From assembly GCF_006363915.1 (NCBI RefSeq), contig NZ_CP040946.1: a DNA stretch of 64,000 nt. One strand, 5' to 3'. Shown here one piece after another: positions 7,725-15,410 of the stretch (within the stretch, counting starts at the first letter, position 1; the number at the start of each line of letters is the position of its first letter). The position numbers and the translations under genes were made by a program. Under the pieces are notes generated by a model. That model was not told where the DNA came from and made no database searches. It was given only the letters and a program-made list of their open reading frames with translations. This DNA is from Methylophilus medardensis. GTDB lineage: Bacteria > Pseudomonadota > Gammaproteobacteria > Burkholderiales > Methylophilaceae.

Positions 7725-8762
7725 TTATTCGCTTTCATACCAATGTTTAGAACGATTGACCAGTGTGACGATGGTGAGCATGACTGGCACTTCAATCAAT
7801 ACACCAACAACGGTTGCCAGTGCGGCTCCTGAGTTAAATCCAAATAATGCAATTGCAGTCGCCACGGCCAGTTCAAAGAAGTTTGAGGCACCAATGAGGG
7901 CAGAGGGGCCGGCCACGCAGTGCGCAACTTTGATTTGTTTGTTCAGCCAGTAGGCGAGCAGCGCGTTGAAATACACTTGTATGAGAATGGGTACGGCAAG
8001 CAAAGCAATAATCATGGGCTGTTTCAGCACCTGCTCGCCTTGAAACGCAAACAATAAAATCAAGGTGAGTAGCAGGGCAGCCATCGAAAACGGTTGGATT
8101 GTTTTTTGTGCTGAGGCAAACGCTTGCGCACCTTGTGCAAGAAGCCAACGCCGTAAACACTGGCTGATGATCACCGGTACGACGATATACAATAGCACTG
8201 AGACCCATAAAGTCTGCCATGGCACACTTAGGCTGGATAGCCCTAGTAACAAGGCGACGATAGGCGCAAAAGCAAATAACATGATGGTGTCATTGAGTGC
8301 GACTTGAGATAAGGTGAATCTGGGCTCGCCTTCACATAAATGACTCCAGACAAATACCATAGCGGTACAAGGGGCCGCGGCAAGTAAAATGAGCCCTGCA
8401 ATGTAGCTGTCAATCTGCGCTGCAGGTAGCAGTGGCGAGAACAGGTGGCGAATAAATATCCAAGCTAACAATGCCATGGTAAATGGCTTTACCAGCCAGT
8501 TAATCACCAATGTCACTGCAATCCCCTTGGCATGCCCAAATACCTCACGCATGGCGCTGAAATCGACCTTAATCAGCATGGGAATTATCATTAACCATAT
8601 CAGTACGGCTAACGGCAGGTTGACTGCCGCTAGTTTTAATTCGCCAATCCATTGAAAAAACGTGGGGGCGGATTTTCCAAGCAATATGCCTATGAGGATG
8701 CATCCCATCACCCACCAACTTAGGTGGCGTTCAAATTGACCCATTTGTTTAGCAGCGGACAT
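7725..8762 (-). CDS. acr3: Arsenite efflux transporter, ACR3 family
   Basis: This is a 345-residue inner-membrane arsenite exporter of the bile/arsenite/riboflavin transporter superfamily, with about ten membrane helices. The essential helix AAAPCTAMVFVWS carries the conserved cysteine, and GVLIEVPVML the conserved glutamate. The start at 8762 (MSAAKQMGQFERHLSWW) is preferred over an upstream in-frame codon because the latter lies inside arsR. One base separates it from the arsR stop and one from the arsC start, so the three genes form a tight operon. Confidence 0.95.
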   Translation of the reverse strand: MSAAKQMGQFERHLSWWVMGCILIGILLGKSAPTFFQWIGELKLAAVNLPLAVLIWLMIIPMLIKVDFSAMREVFGHAKGIAVTLVINWLVKPFTMALLAWIFIRHLFSPLLPAAQIDSYIAGLILLAAAPCTAMVFVWSHLCEGEPRFTLSQVALNDTIMLFAFAPIVALLLGLSSLSVPWQTLWVSVLLYIVVPVIISQCLRRWLLAQGAQAFASAQKTIQPFSMAALLLTLILLFAFQGEQVLKQPMIIALLAVPILIQVYFNALLAYWLNKQIKVAHCVAGPSALIGASNFFELAVATAIALFGFNSGAALATVVGVLIEVPVMLTIVTLVNRSKHWYESE

Positions 8763-8763
8763 G

Positions 8764-9099
8764 TCATTCACTTTCTTGAGCTGGGTTGCAGGGATGTGGC
8801 GGGCAACAGCTCGTTTGTCCGGCACAACAATTTTCAGTCAGGTAGGTCAGCAGTGCATTCATACTTTGATAGTTCGCGGAATAATAGATATAGCGACTTT
8901 CTTGTCTGGCGCTGACTAAGCCCGCGTGACTCAGCTCCTTGAGGTGAAAGGAGAGCGTGCTATTAGGGATATGCAGCGCTTGCGAAATATTGCCGGCAGA
9001 GAGGCCTGCTTGGCCAGCTTGTACCAGACATCTAAAAATAGCCAGCCTAGCTTCTTGGGCGAGGGCGGCTAAAATAATCACAGCTTGAGATGGGTTCAT
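8764..9099 (-). CDS. arsR: ArsR-family arsenite-responsive repressor with C-terminal cysteine site
   Basis: This is a 111-residue winged-helix repressor of the ars operon. It lacks the ELCVCDL metal site of the E. coli ArsR DNA-recognition helix. Instead it has C91-C92 and C98-C99 near the C-terminus (ENCC...TSCC). The spacing matches the Cys95/96/102 arsenite site known in Acidithiobacillus ferrooxidans ArsR. The start at 9099 is chosen because the in-frame codons further upstream would be encoded by the operator dyad at 9105-9130. Arsenite release should induce arsR-acr3-arsC. Confidence 0.92.
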   Translation of the reverse strand: MNPSQAVIILAALAQEARLAIFRCLVQAGQAGLSAGNISQALHIPNSTLSFHLKELSHAGLVSARQESRYIYYSANYQSMNALLTYLTENCCAGQTSCCPPHPCNPAQESE

Positions 9100-9104
9100 C
9101 TGTC

Positions 9105-9130
9105 TATATTTCCATAAATATAGAAATATA
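9105..9130. promoter_or_regulatory. Perfect 8-bp dyad upstream of arsR, candidate ArsR operator
   Basis: TATATTTC (9105-9112) and GAAATATA (9123-9130) are perfect inverted repeats with a 10-base spacer, ending 5 bases before the arsR start codon. ArsR/SmtB repressors bind AT-rich dyads of this size at their own promoters. Confidence 0.7.
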
Positions 9131-9220
9131 TCAAGAGGCCGCACCTTTTATTCAAGCTAGGTCTATTTTGGGATAAAACAGAAGAAAAATAAGCGCACTA
9201 TCGAGATAGCGCGCTTTTGC

Positions 9221-9469
9221 TCAAGACGTCTGCTTAACTATCCATGCGGTCAAGCGGAGCAGGATGGGCGCGAATAACAGGATGCTCATCAATACAATCG
9301 GCCAAGCGATGCTGACGCTACTTAACCATTTTTCAAACAGCTGTGATGTGGGTACCCGATGCGCGAGCAGGATGGTGACGCTGACAATGTTCACGGTGAC
9401 CAGTGACATGAGCGCAGCAAACACCACTCTGTGTTTCATGGCGCTTCGCTGATCAGGCGGATTTACCAT
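9221..9469 (-). CDS. DUF2798-like small membrane protein
   Basis: This is an 82-residue protein (72 if started at 9439) with two hydrophobic helices (about residues 17-36 and 52-76) and a layout like DUF2798. The longer start overlaps the upstream short-chain dehydrogenase gene by 7 bases, and both are on the same strand. It is therefore likely in the TetR-controlled SDR transcript. Function unknown. Confidence 0.6.
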   Translation of the reverse strand: MVNPPDQRSAMKHRVVFAALMSLVTVNIVSVTILLAHRVPTSQLFEKWLSSVSIAWPIVLMSILLFAPILLRLTAWIVKQTS

Positions 9470-10206
9470 GGTAAGGACTGATCTTCGTGAAAATAACCGC
9501 CGCTGGGGCCCTGCGCATCTAACGTGGCCAGTCGGACGGATGTTTTCCAGCTATCACTGATCTCCATCGGTGCGTGCGGGCCGCCCAACGCTGTTTTGAC
9601 CCAGCCAGGGTGCGCTGAATTGACTTTGATAGCGGTGTCTTTTAAGGCGTGTGCCAAGTGAATGGTGAACATATTCAATGCGCTTTTTGAGGCGTTGTAA
9701 GCGAGTCCTTTTGCGGCTTCAATCGGGGAGTTAGGGGTGCTGTGTAAGGTCTGTGAGGCGAGAATACTGGTTAAATTAACGATGCGTCCGTGAGGCGCAC
9801 GCTCCAATAACGGTATCAATGCCTGCGTTAAGGCGACCACGGCAAAAAAATTTGCCTCAAAGGTACTTTTGAGTATGTCTTGACCAATGGTCAAACTATT
9901 GTTCTGTCCGATCAAGTCTTCTTCAAGAATACCTGCATTGTTGACTAAGATATCCAGGTGGCCAAAACGGGCAGATAATGCAGAGGCCACTGCTTGTGGT
10001 GAGTTTGTAAGCGTAGCATCATAGTGCAGATACTCGGCATCAATGTTTAAGGCCTTGAGTTCGCTAACAGCTTGCTCTCCTTTGTGCGCGTCTCTGGCGC
10101 CAATGATGACTTTGATGCCTTGTTCGCCTAATTTTTTGGCGGTCTCGAAACCGATGCCTCGGTTTGCGCCTGTAATCAAAGCAATACGTTGTGGTGAAGC
10201 ACTCAT
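9463..10206 (-). CDS. Short-chain dehydrogenase/reductase (SDR)
   Basis: This is a 247-residue classical SDR. The cofactor motif TGANRGIG is at residues 13-20, NNAG near 90, and the catalytic Y-N-A-S-K near 170 with the preceding serine in LTSI. It resembles plant-type carbonyl/menthol-like reductases with long substrate loops; the substrate is unknown and NADPH is likely. A good AGGAG site lies 5 bases before the start. It is divergent from a TetR regulator, with two matching palindromes in between, so it is probably repressed by that TetR. Confidence 0.9.
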   Translation of the reverse strand: MSASPQRIALITGANRGIGFETAKKLGEQGIKVIIGARDAHKGEQAVSELKALNIDAEYLHYDATLTNSPQAVASALSARFGHLDILVNNAGILEEDLIGQNNSLTIGQDILKSTFEANFFAVVALTQALIPLLERAPHGRIVNLTSILASQTLHSTPNSPIEAAKGLAYNASKSALNMFTIHLAHALKDTAIKVNSAHPGWVKTALGGPHAPMEISDSWKTSVRLATLDAQGPSGGYFHEDQSLPW

Positions 10207-10241
10207 GTGAACTCCTAATAAGAGAGGGTGTTTTAATTAAA

Positions 10242-10253
10242 TACCAGTCGGTA
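10242..10253. promoter_or_regulatory. TACC-N4-GGTA palindrome, candidate TetR operator (SDR side)
   Basis: The sequence TACCAGTCGGTA lies 36 bases upstream of the SDR start. The same TACC-N4-GGTA arrangement recurs at 10298-10309, and both are in the short divergent region between the SDR and TetR genes. Two copies of one palindrome in a 136-base regulator/target gap is good evidence for an operator. Confidence 0.7.
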
Positions 10254-10297
10254 AACAAATACTAAATGAATCGTTATTGCGGTGTCAACATATTTTT

Positions 10298-10309
10298 TAC
10301 CAAGTGGTA
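10298..10309. promoter_or_regulatory. TACC-N4-GGTA palindrome, candidate TetR operator (regulator side)
   Basis: The sequence TACCAAGTGGTA lies 33 bases upstream of the TetR ATG, at about the same distance as the partner site from the SDR start. The symmetric placing suggests that the regulator represses both directions. Confidence 0.7.
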
Positions 10310-10342
10310 TAATAATTAAAAATATAGGTAGGCAGATTGATA

Positions 10343-10975
10343 ATGAATATCGAAATAATCTCAAAAAAACGGGGTAGACCGGCGGCGTTTGATTATGACA
10401 CCGCATTGCATCAGGCGATGGTTGCGTTTTGGCAGTATGGCTATGAAGGCACCTCCATGGCGACGTTGATGTCGGTCATGCAAATGAACAAAGCCAGTAT
10501 CTATGCGGCATATGGCAGTAAAGAGGCGTTGTTTAAGAAAGCTGTCGAATGCTATGTGCAGGGCCCTGCCAGTTTCTTTGCGACGTCGCTGGCGCAGGCG
10601 AATGCGCTAGACGTTGTTCAATCCATACTGACCAATGCGGCCACCATGTTAGCCGATCCGTCACACCCGGCAGGTTGCCTTGTAACGCATGGCGCATTGG
10701 CCTGCAGTGATGAAAGCCGTGAAGTCAAAGCATTGTTAGGTGGATACCGTGACGGCTTAGAGCAGACACTTGCGCAACGTCTAGGTACTTTAATGTCGGC
10801 ACAACAAAATAGTCTTGTAGATTCCGTAGTGCTTGCCAAGCTGGTGATGACGGTGCATCAGGGAATGGTGGTACAAGCGATCAGCGGTGCAACCCAGATT
10901 GCGTTAATGCATGTCGCTGAGATGGCGACGCAACTCGTGTCTCAATCCTTGCAACCGCAATCCTTAAATGTGTAG
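10343..10975 (+). CDS. TetR/AcrR-family regulator, divergent from the SDR gene
   Basis: This is a 210-residue TetR regulator. The N-terminal domain (about 8-55) reads KKRGRPAAFDYDTALHQAMVAFWQYGYEGTSMATLMSVMQMNKASIYAAYGSKEALF, the usual TetR helix-turn-helix form. The C-terminal ligand domain includes HPAGCLVTHGALAC, a form common in regulators of reductase genes. ATG 10343 is taken as the start; a TTG at 10337 is an alternative. The purine-rich AGGTAGG lies just upstream. It probably controls itself and the SDR/DUF2798 pair; the ligand is unknown. Confidence 0.9.
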   Translation: MNIEIISKKRGRPAAFDYDTALHQAMVAFWQYGYEGTSMATLMSVMQMNKASIYAAYGSKEALFKKAVECYVQGPASFFATSLAQANALDVVQSILTNAATMLADPSHPAGCLVTHGALACSDESREVKALLGGYRDGLEQTLAQRLGTLMSAQQNSLVDSVVLAKLVMTVHQGMVVQAISGATQIALMHVAEMATQLVSQSLQPQSLNV

Positions 10976-11019
10976 TGGTGCGAGTGGCTTTTTCTGCACT
11001 GGGGTCTATGCGCTCCGAA

Positions 11020-11574
11020 TTAAATGGCGTGACGCACTAGGGTCATGGCGGCGAGTTTAGCTCGGTTCGCTGCACCGGTATTTGGTGTTAAGCGCTCAAC
11101 CAGGGCTGCACCTTCAAACAGGATAGTCAGCTGCTGGCCGAGGGCCTCTGGGTCTTTTGCGCCGGCATGTCGTGCAATCTGACATAAATACCCTTGTAAC
11201 TCTGCTGACAACACCACAGAATACTGGTTGATGGGATGCTCGGCCTCTGGAAACTCCACCGCGGCAATATGAAACGGCAGACCGCGAAACTCTGGCTGGC
11301 TGATCCACTGCTCCATTAGCTCACACAGCAATAACAGTAGTTCTAATGATTCCGCTTTTTTTGAACTGAGCTGCGCATTCAACCATGCATAAAATTTATC
11401 CGACTTGTCGCGCAGATAAGCGGTAATCAGCTGATTTTTGCTTGGAAAGTGTTTATACAGTGTCGCTTTAGCGACTCCCGCTTCGAGGATGATGGTGTCG
11501 ACCCCAGAGGCTTGTATGCCTCTGCTGTCAAACAGACTGCTGGCAATATTCAGTATTTTCTCTCGCATGTTCAT
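11020..11574 (-). CDS. TetR/AcrR-family regulator
   Basis: This is a 184-residue TetR regulator with the N-terminal helix-turn-helix at about residues 8-50 (ASGVDTIILEAGVAKATLYKHFPSKNQLI) and a divergent ligand domain. ATG 11568 is an equally good start, better spaced from the AAAGAG purine run. It is convergent with the previous TetR gene and 60 bases downstream of the next leftward gene (11635-12408). No target can be named. Confidence 0.88.
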   Translation of the reverse strand: MNMREKILNIASSLFDSRGIQASGVDTIILEAGVAKATLYKHFPSKNQLITAYLRDKSDKFYAWLNAQLSSKKAESLELLLLLCELMEQWISQPEFRGLPFHIAAVEFPEAEHPINQYSVVLSAELQGYLCQIARHAGAKDPEALGQQLTILFEGAALVERLTPNTGAANRAKLAAMTLVRHAI

Positions 11575-11634
11575 CTCTTTTATCCTTTTGTCCCTGTGAT
11601 TAGGGTTCCCGATCTTTCGCTTGTTTAGCCTTAT

Positions 11635-12408
11635 TTATTGTTTTAGGTTGCGATCACGGCCTTGTGGTCGCATCAGTTCTTGCGGATACAGGCAACTGAC
11701 ATACCCCAAGGCTTGTCGCAAAGGCTCCACTTGGTCGACCTCTACTTTGCCTGCGGTCACAAATAAGATAAAGGCCTGACGTTGTGTTTCTGGCAGCATG
11801 GCCGCTTGTGGCAGTTGGCAACTCCCATTTTGCATTTTTTGGTAGGCTAAATTCAATAAACTCAGCGTAACCGGATCTACTGTGCCGCTTGTCGAGGGCT
11901 CAATGGTCTCGAGTGGTGAGGTCATGGACGCTACTTGCCGGTGTTTAACCGGAGTAAAGGCCATCCACACGACACACAAGCTTGCGAGCAATCCCAGCGA
12001 CAATGCATGCGGTAACATGGGCCGCGACAATTGCTCGTGGACTGACTGGTCAAATAAATGCCAAGCCCGGTGAGTGCCTGCTTGCGACTGTATCTGTATG
12101 GCGCCGATTGCCAAGAAAAACCATTGATCTAATAGTGTCGGCGTAAGCTTCACTGGCGATTGTTGCTGCGCTTGCTCAAACAGCTGGCGAATGGCTGCGA
12201 TATCCTGCCCATTCAATGCTGTATTTGCGCCACGCTGCGTCAAACGTTGTTTGTTCCATGCCACCAATGCATCTTGTAGTTGGTAAAAAGGGGCGTGTTT
12301 CGCCCATTGCTTTAAACCCAGCATCCACAAGCCCTGCGTTGCATATGCCTTGCACCTGCGCCCATATCGCTGTCTGCTCTGATTGCCTATCGAGAATAAA
12401 TTCAACAT
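11635..12408 (-). CDS. Unknown protein with one membrane helix, divergent from mxaR
   Basis: I do not recognise a family for this 257-residue protein. The N-terminal half is basic and glutamine-rich with helical character. A single hydrophobic helix lies at about residues 133-152 (LPHALSLGLLASLCVVWMAF), followed by a Ser/Thr/Pro linker and a C-terminal helical region with two cysteines (SCQLPQAAML and SCLYPQ). The arrangement suggests a type II membrane protein with a periplasmic C-terminal domain. It starts 181 bases from mxaR on the opposite strand, so it may share regulation with the methanol-oxidation maturation cluster. A role there is a guess. Confidence 0.6.
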   Translation of the reverse strand: MLNLFSIGNQSRQRYGRRCKAYATQGLWMLGLKQWAKHAPFYQLQDALVAWNKQRLTQRGANTALNGQDIAAIRQLFEQAQQQSPVKLTPTLLDQWFFLAIGAIQIQSQAGTHRAWHLFDQSVHEQLSRPMLPHALSLGLLASLCVVWMAFTPVKHRQVASMTSPLETIEPSTSGTVDPVTLSLLNLAYQKMQNGSCQLPQAAMLPETQRQAFILFVTAGKVEVDQVEPLRQALGYVSCLYPQELMRPQGRDRNLKQ

Positions 12409-12588
12409 AACCCCTTAAAAATCCGCTTGCTTTTTTTTCAATGGCTGCAGTAGACTAGAAAGAAGTGAACAGACCTGTCTGCATATTAACGTGGTCACAC
12501 GCAAAATGCAACTGGTCGTTAACATCCTCCACGCCAAAAGCGATTTAACCATCATAGCGCTGGCTGAATTTGTAAACAAGGGATCATC

Positions 12589-13635
12589 ATGACATCAGTT
12601 TCGATTGCCACACAACTCGCAGAATGGCGCGACCATGCGCTGACGCTTGAAAACGAAGTGAAAAAAGTCGTGGTTGGCCAAGATAAGGCCATCCGCGCGA
12701 TCAATATCGCCATCTTCGCACGCGGTCATGTGTTGTTAGAGGGCGGCGTCGGGGTAGGTAAAACCACCTTGCTGCAATCGATTGCGCGAGGGTTGGGTGG
12801 CGCTTATGAGCGGATTGAAGGCACGGTGGATTTAATGCCAAATGATCTCATTTACCATACGTTTCTCGGCGAGGATGGACGACCCAAAGTTGAGGAGGGG
12901 CCTTTGCTGCGTGCGGGTGAGCAGCTGTCAGTATTTTTCTTTAACGAGATTAACCGGGCCCGGCCGCAAGTACATGCGCTGATGTTGCGCGTGATGGCCG
13001 AGCGCCATGTCAGTGCTTTCAAACAGGAATATCGCTTACCGCATATGTTGGTGTTTGCGGATCGCAATCAGGTCGAAAAAAACGAAACCTTTGAAATCCC
13101 CTCGGCGGCGCGTGACCGCTTTATGATGGAAATTCCCATTGAGATTCCTGAGGATAGGGCGTTACGTAAAGCGTTGATGTTTGATGTCAAGTTTCAACAT
13201 GCCGAGCGCCTCACCCAACAAGTGCAAGGCGGGGTGCTCGCTTATGACCAGTTGAATGCATTTTCCGATCTGTTGCAGCGTCATATTCAGGCGAGTGATG
13301 TGTTAGAGGATTACGCGCTGGATTTATGGCAGGCCACGCAATCGCCTGCCGCCTTTGGCATTCATCTCGATAGCGTCGATGTCAATCGCCTCATTCACAG
13401 CGGCGCCAGCCCGCGTGGCATGGGCATGTTGCTGAAAGCGGCCCGGGTACACGCTTGGTTGATGCAGCGTGACCATTTATATCCAGAAGACATACACGCT
13501 GTTTTTCATGAAATTATCGCGCATCGTCTGGTGTTGAATCCCATGTTTGAGAGTCGTCGCACACAACTTTCTCGCGAATTGACCAACCAGATTCTGGCCA
13601 GCGTGAGCGTGCCGGCACGGGCCAAAGCAGCATGA
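12589..13635 (+). CDS. mxaR: MoxR-family AAA+ ATPase MxaR of the methanol dehydrogenase maturation cluster
   Basis: This is a 348-residue AAA+ ATPase. The Walker A motif is GGVGVGKT (about residues 53-60). The Walker B region reads SVFFFNEINRARPQVH, with Asn where most MoxR proteins have Asp. Sensor and arginine-finger regions follow (SAARDRFMMEI). MoxR ATPases act as chaperones with von Willebrand factor A (vWA) proteins, and in methylotrophs MxaR is needed to make active calcium-dependent methanol dehydrogenase. It is the first gene of mxaRSACKL and overlaps mxaS by 4 bases. The gene order makes the assignment secure. Confidence 0.93.
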   Translation: MTSVSIATQLAEWRDHALTLENEVKKVVVGQDKAIRAINIAIFARGHVLLEGGVGVGKTTLLQSIARGLGGAYERIEGTVDLMPNDLIYHTFLGEDGRPKVEEGPLLRAGEQLSVFFFNEINRARPQVHALMLRVMAERHVSAFKQEYRLPHMLVFADRNQVEKNETFEIPSAARDRFMMEIPIEIPEDRALRKALMFDVKFQHAERLTQQVQGGVLAYDQLNAFSDLLQRHIQASDVLEDYALDLWQATQSPAAFGIHLDSVDVNRLIHSGASPRGMGMLLKAARVHAWLMQRDHLYPEDIHAVFHEIIAHRLVLNPMFESRRTQLSRELTNQILASVSVPARAKAA

Positions 13636-14492
13636 TTCCAACCAACGTGCAGTCATTTTTTTACCAAGTGCCATGGCGCTCAGCCAGCGTTCACACCGGG
13701 GAGCATCTCGGATTGCAACGCGGGCCAGGGGATGAGTTCAGCAAGCATATGTCATTGGTGGATTATCCGGATGCGCGGCGCGTGGATTTGCGTCAAACCT
13801 TGCGTGACCCTTATGAGCAGGTGCAGGTGCGGGTATTTAAACAAGAGGCCTCAAGCCCATTGTATGCGGTATGTGACTTGTCCAGCTCAATGCAGTTTGT
13901 GGGGCAGGTGAGTAAACGCGAGACTGTACAAAGCGTGGCGGCCTCCATCGCCTGTTCTGCGCATGAAAACAGCGATTTATTTGGGATGGTCTGTTACGAC
14001 CAGCGGGTGATTCCTGCCTTAACACAAGCCCCTAGCCATCATGCGCATCAGTCTTTTGCCACCATTGCACAATTGGCTGCTTTTCATAATCATCACCAAG
14101 CGAGTGAAGGCATTATCGAGGCCACCGGCTGGTTAGGTCAGCAAAAAGGCTTGGTGTTTTGGATCTCTGATTTTCATATGCCGCGCTCGCTGATTGAGCG
14201 TGGCCTCAATGGCATGTCTAACCATCAAGTGATTCCCATTGTATTGTGGGATCCGCACGAATATCAGCGTTTACCGCGATTTGGCTTTGGCAACATGCAA
14301 GACCCTGAAACGGGTCAGCAAAAAACCATTTTTTTTCGTCAAGCTATACGCGCGCAGTTTGCCGAGCAATTTGCACAGCGAAAACAAGCACTAGACCAAC
14401 TGTTTGCGACCTTTGAAATTCGCCCGCTGTATGTCACGGGGCCATTTCAAGCGTCCTTGCTATCAGATTATTTTGAACAACTTATTCATTAG
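13632..14492 (+). CDS. mxaS: DUF58 protein MxaS
   Basis: This 286-residue protein has the DUF58 fold, a vWA-related domain that partners MoxR ATPases. A metal-site-like D-L-S-S-S-M lies at about residues 82-87 (VCDLSSSMQF). There is no clear membrane helix, so it is cytoplasmic and fits a MoxR partner. The start overlaps the mxaR stop as ATGA. In Methylobacterium and Paracoccus mxaS is needed for methanol dehydrogenase assembly; the precise step is not known. Confidence 0.9.
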   Translation: MIPTNVQSFFYQVPWRSASVHTGEHLGLQRGPGDEFSKHMSLVDYPDARRVDLRQTLRDPYEQVQVRVFKQEASSPLYAVCDLSSSMQFVGQVSKRETVQSVAASIACSAHENSDLFGMVCYDQRVIPALTQAPSHHAHQSFATIAQLAAFHNHHQASEGIIEATGWLGQQKGLVFWISDFHMPRSLIERGLNGMSNHQVIPIVLWDPHEYQRLPRFGFGNMQDPETGQQKTIFFRQAIRAQFAEQFAQRKQALDQLFATFEIRPLYVTGPFQASLLSDYFEQLIH

Positions 14493-14501
14493 AGTACGGT
14501 G

Positions 14502-15410
14502 ATGAAACTGAATTTTATCGGCTGGTTAGCAGTTTTTATGGTGGCAATGCCGGTGTGGGCGCAGACGCCGGCATCGACGCAAGCGCCGACAGTACGCGTG
14601 ATCAATATCCATAATCCTGCGTTGTATGCGGGGGTTCAGCTGGGGGATGTCTTGCAACGGTCAATCAAGGTGTCTGTGCATGCCAGCGATGCACTGGATG
14701 AGAGTCGTCTGCCATTGAAAGGCTTGCAACGTCAGGGGATTGAATTGCGACAACTCAGCGTGCACAGCGAAGTGCAACAAGATCAAAAAATCTACCATTT
14801 GGTGTTTGATTATCAGGTATTTGCGAGTCCAGGTCGTCCGCTGCAATTGCAGTTGCCGGCAGAGCAGATATTGTTTAGTAGTGGCGCACAAATTGCACTG
14901 CCTGCTTGGCGTTTTTGGCTGATGTCACAGTTGCCCGACCGCTTGCAAGCCGTTAAATCTAGCGTGATTGCACAATATCGCCCGAGCTTACTCGCCGTGC
15001 AAACGAGTCAGTTGGGATTTGCCTTGAGTGGGTTTTTCGCCCTGTTAGGCGGCATATTATTACTCTACCGCAATGCAGATTGGGCTTGGCTACCAAGGAT
15101 GAACGGCCACTTTGCGCAGGCCTATCGTCGGCTCAAGCGGTTACCAGAGACGCCTGAAGGCCAAAAGCAAGCCACTTTGTTGATACAACATGCGTTTAAT
15201 CAGCATTTTGGCCAGCAGATGCTGGGTCAGCAAGTGTCGACGTTTGTGCAGCAACAGCCCGCTTTCAAAGCGCTGACGGCCGACATACAGCAGTTTTTTG
15301 TGCAGGCAAATGCCGTGTTATATGGCGGGCCGTTGCCTGCCATTCACGACTATTTGCAGCAGTGTAAAACCCTCACCCGGCAACTGCGCGCTTGTGAGCG
15401 GAGGCTGTGA
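14502..15410 (+). CDS. mxaA: MxaA, methanol dehydrogenase maturation protein
   Basis: This 302-residue protein has an N-terminal signal peptide (MKLNFIGWLAVFMVAMPVWAQ), a periplasmic domain, one membrane helix near residues 165-190 (LGFALSGFFALLGGILLLY) and a cytoplasmic helical tail. MxaA is known to be required for calcium insertion into methanol dehydrogenase. The ATG at 14502 is used; a GTG one codon earlier is possible. Its stop overlaps the mxaC start. Confidence 0.88.
   Translation: MKLNFIGWLAVFMVAMPVWAQTPASTQAPTVRVINIHNPALYAGVQLGDVLQRSIKVSVHASDALDESRLPLKGLQRQGIELRQLSVHSEVQQDQKIYHLVFDYQVFASPGRPLQLQLPAEQILFSSGAQIALPAWRFWLMSQLPDRLQAVKSSVIAQYRPSLLAVQTSQLGFALSGFFALLGGILLLYRNADWAWLPRMNGHFAQAYRRLKRLPETPEGQKQATLLIQHAFNQHFGQQMLGQQVSTFVQQQPAFKALTADIQQFFVQANAVLYGGPLPAIHDYLQQCKTLTRQLRACERRL

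Noticed and set aside
12486..12522. Inverted repeat TTAACG/CGTTAA between the unknown gene and mxaR
   Set aside because: Only 6 bp with a 25-base gap and no second copy; too weak to call an operator.
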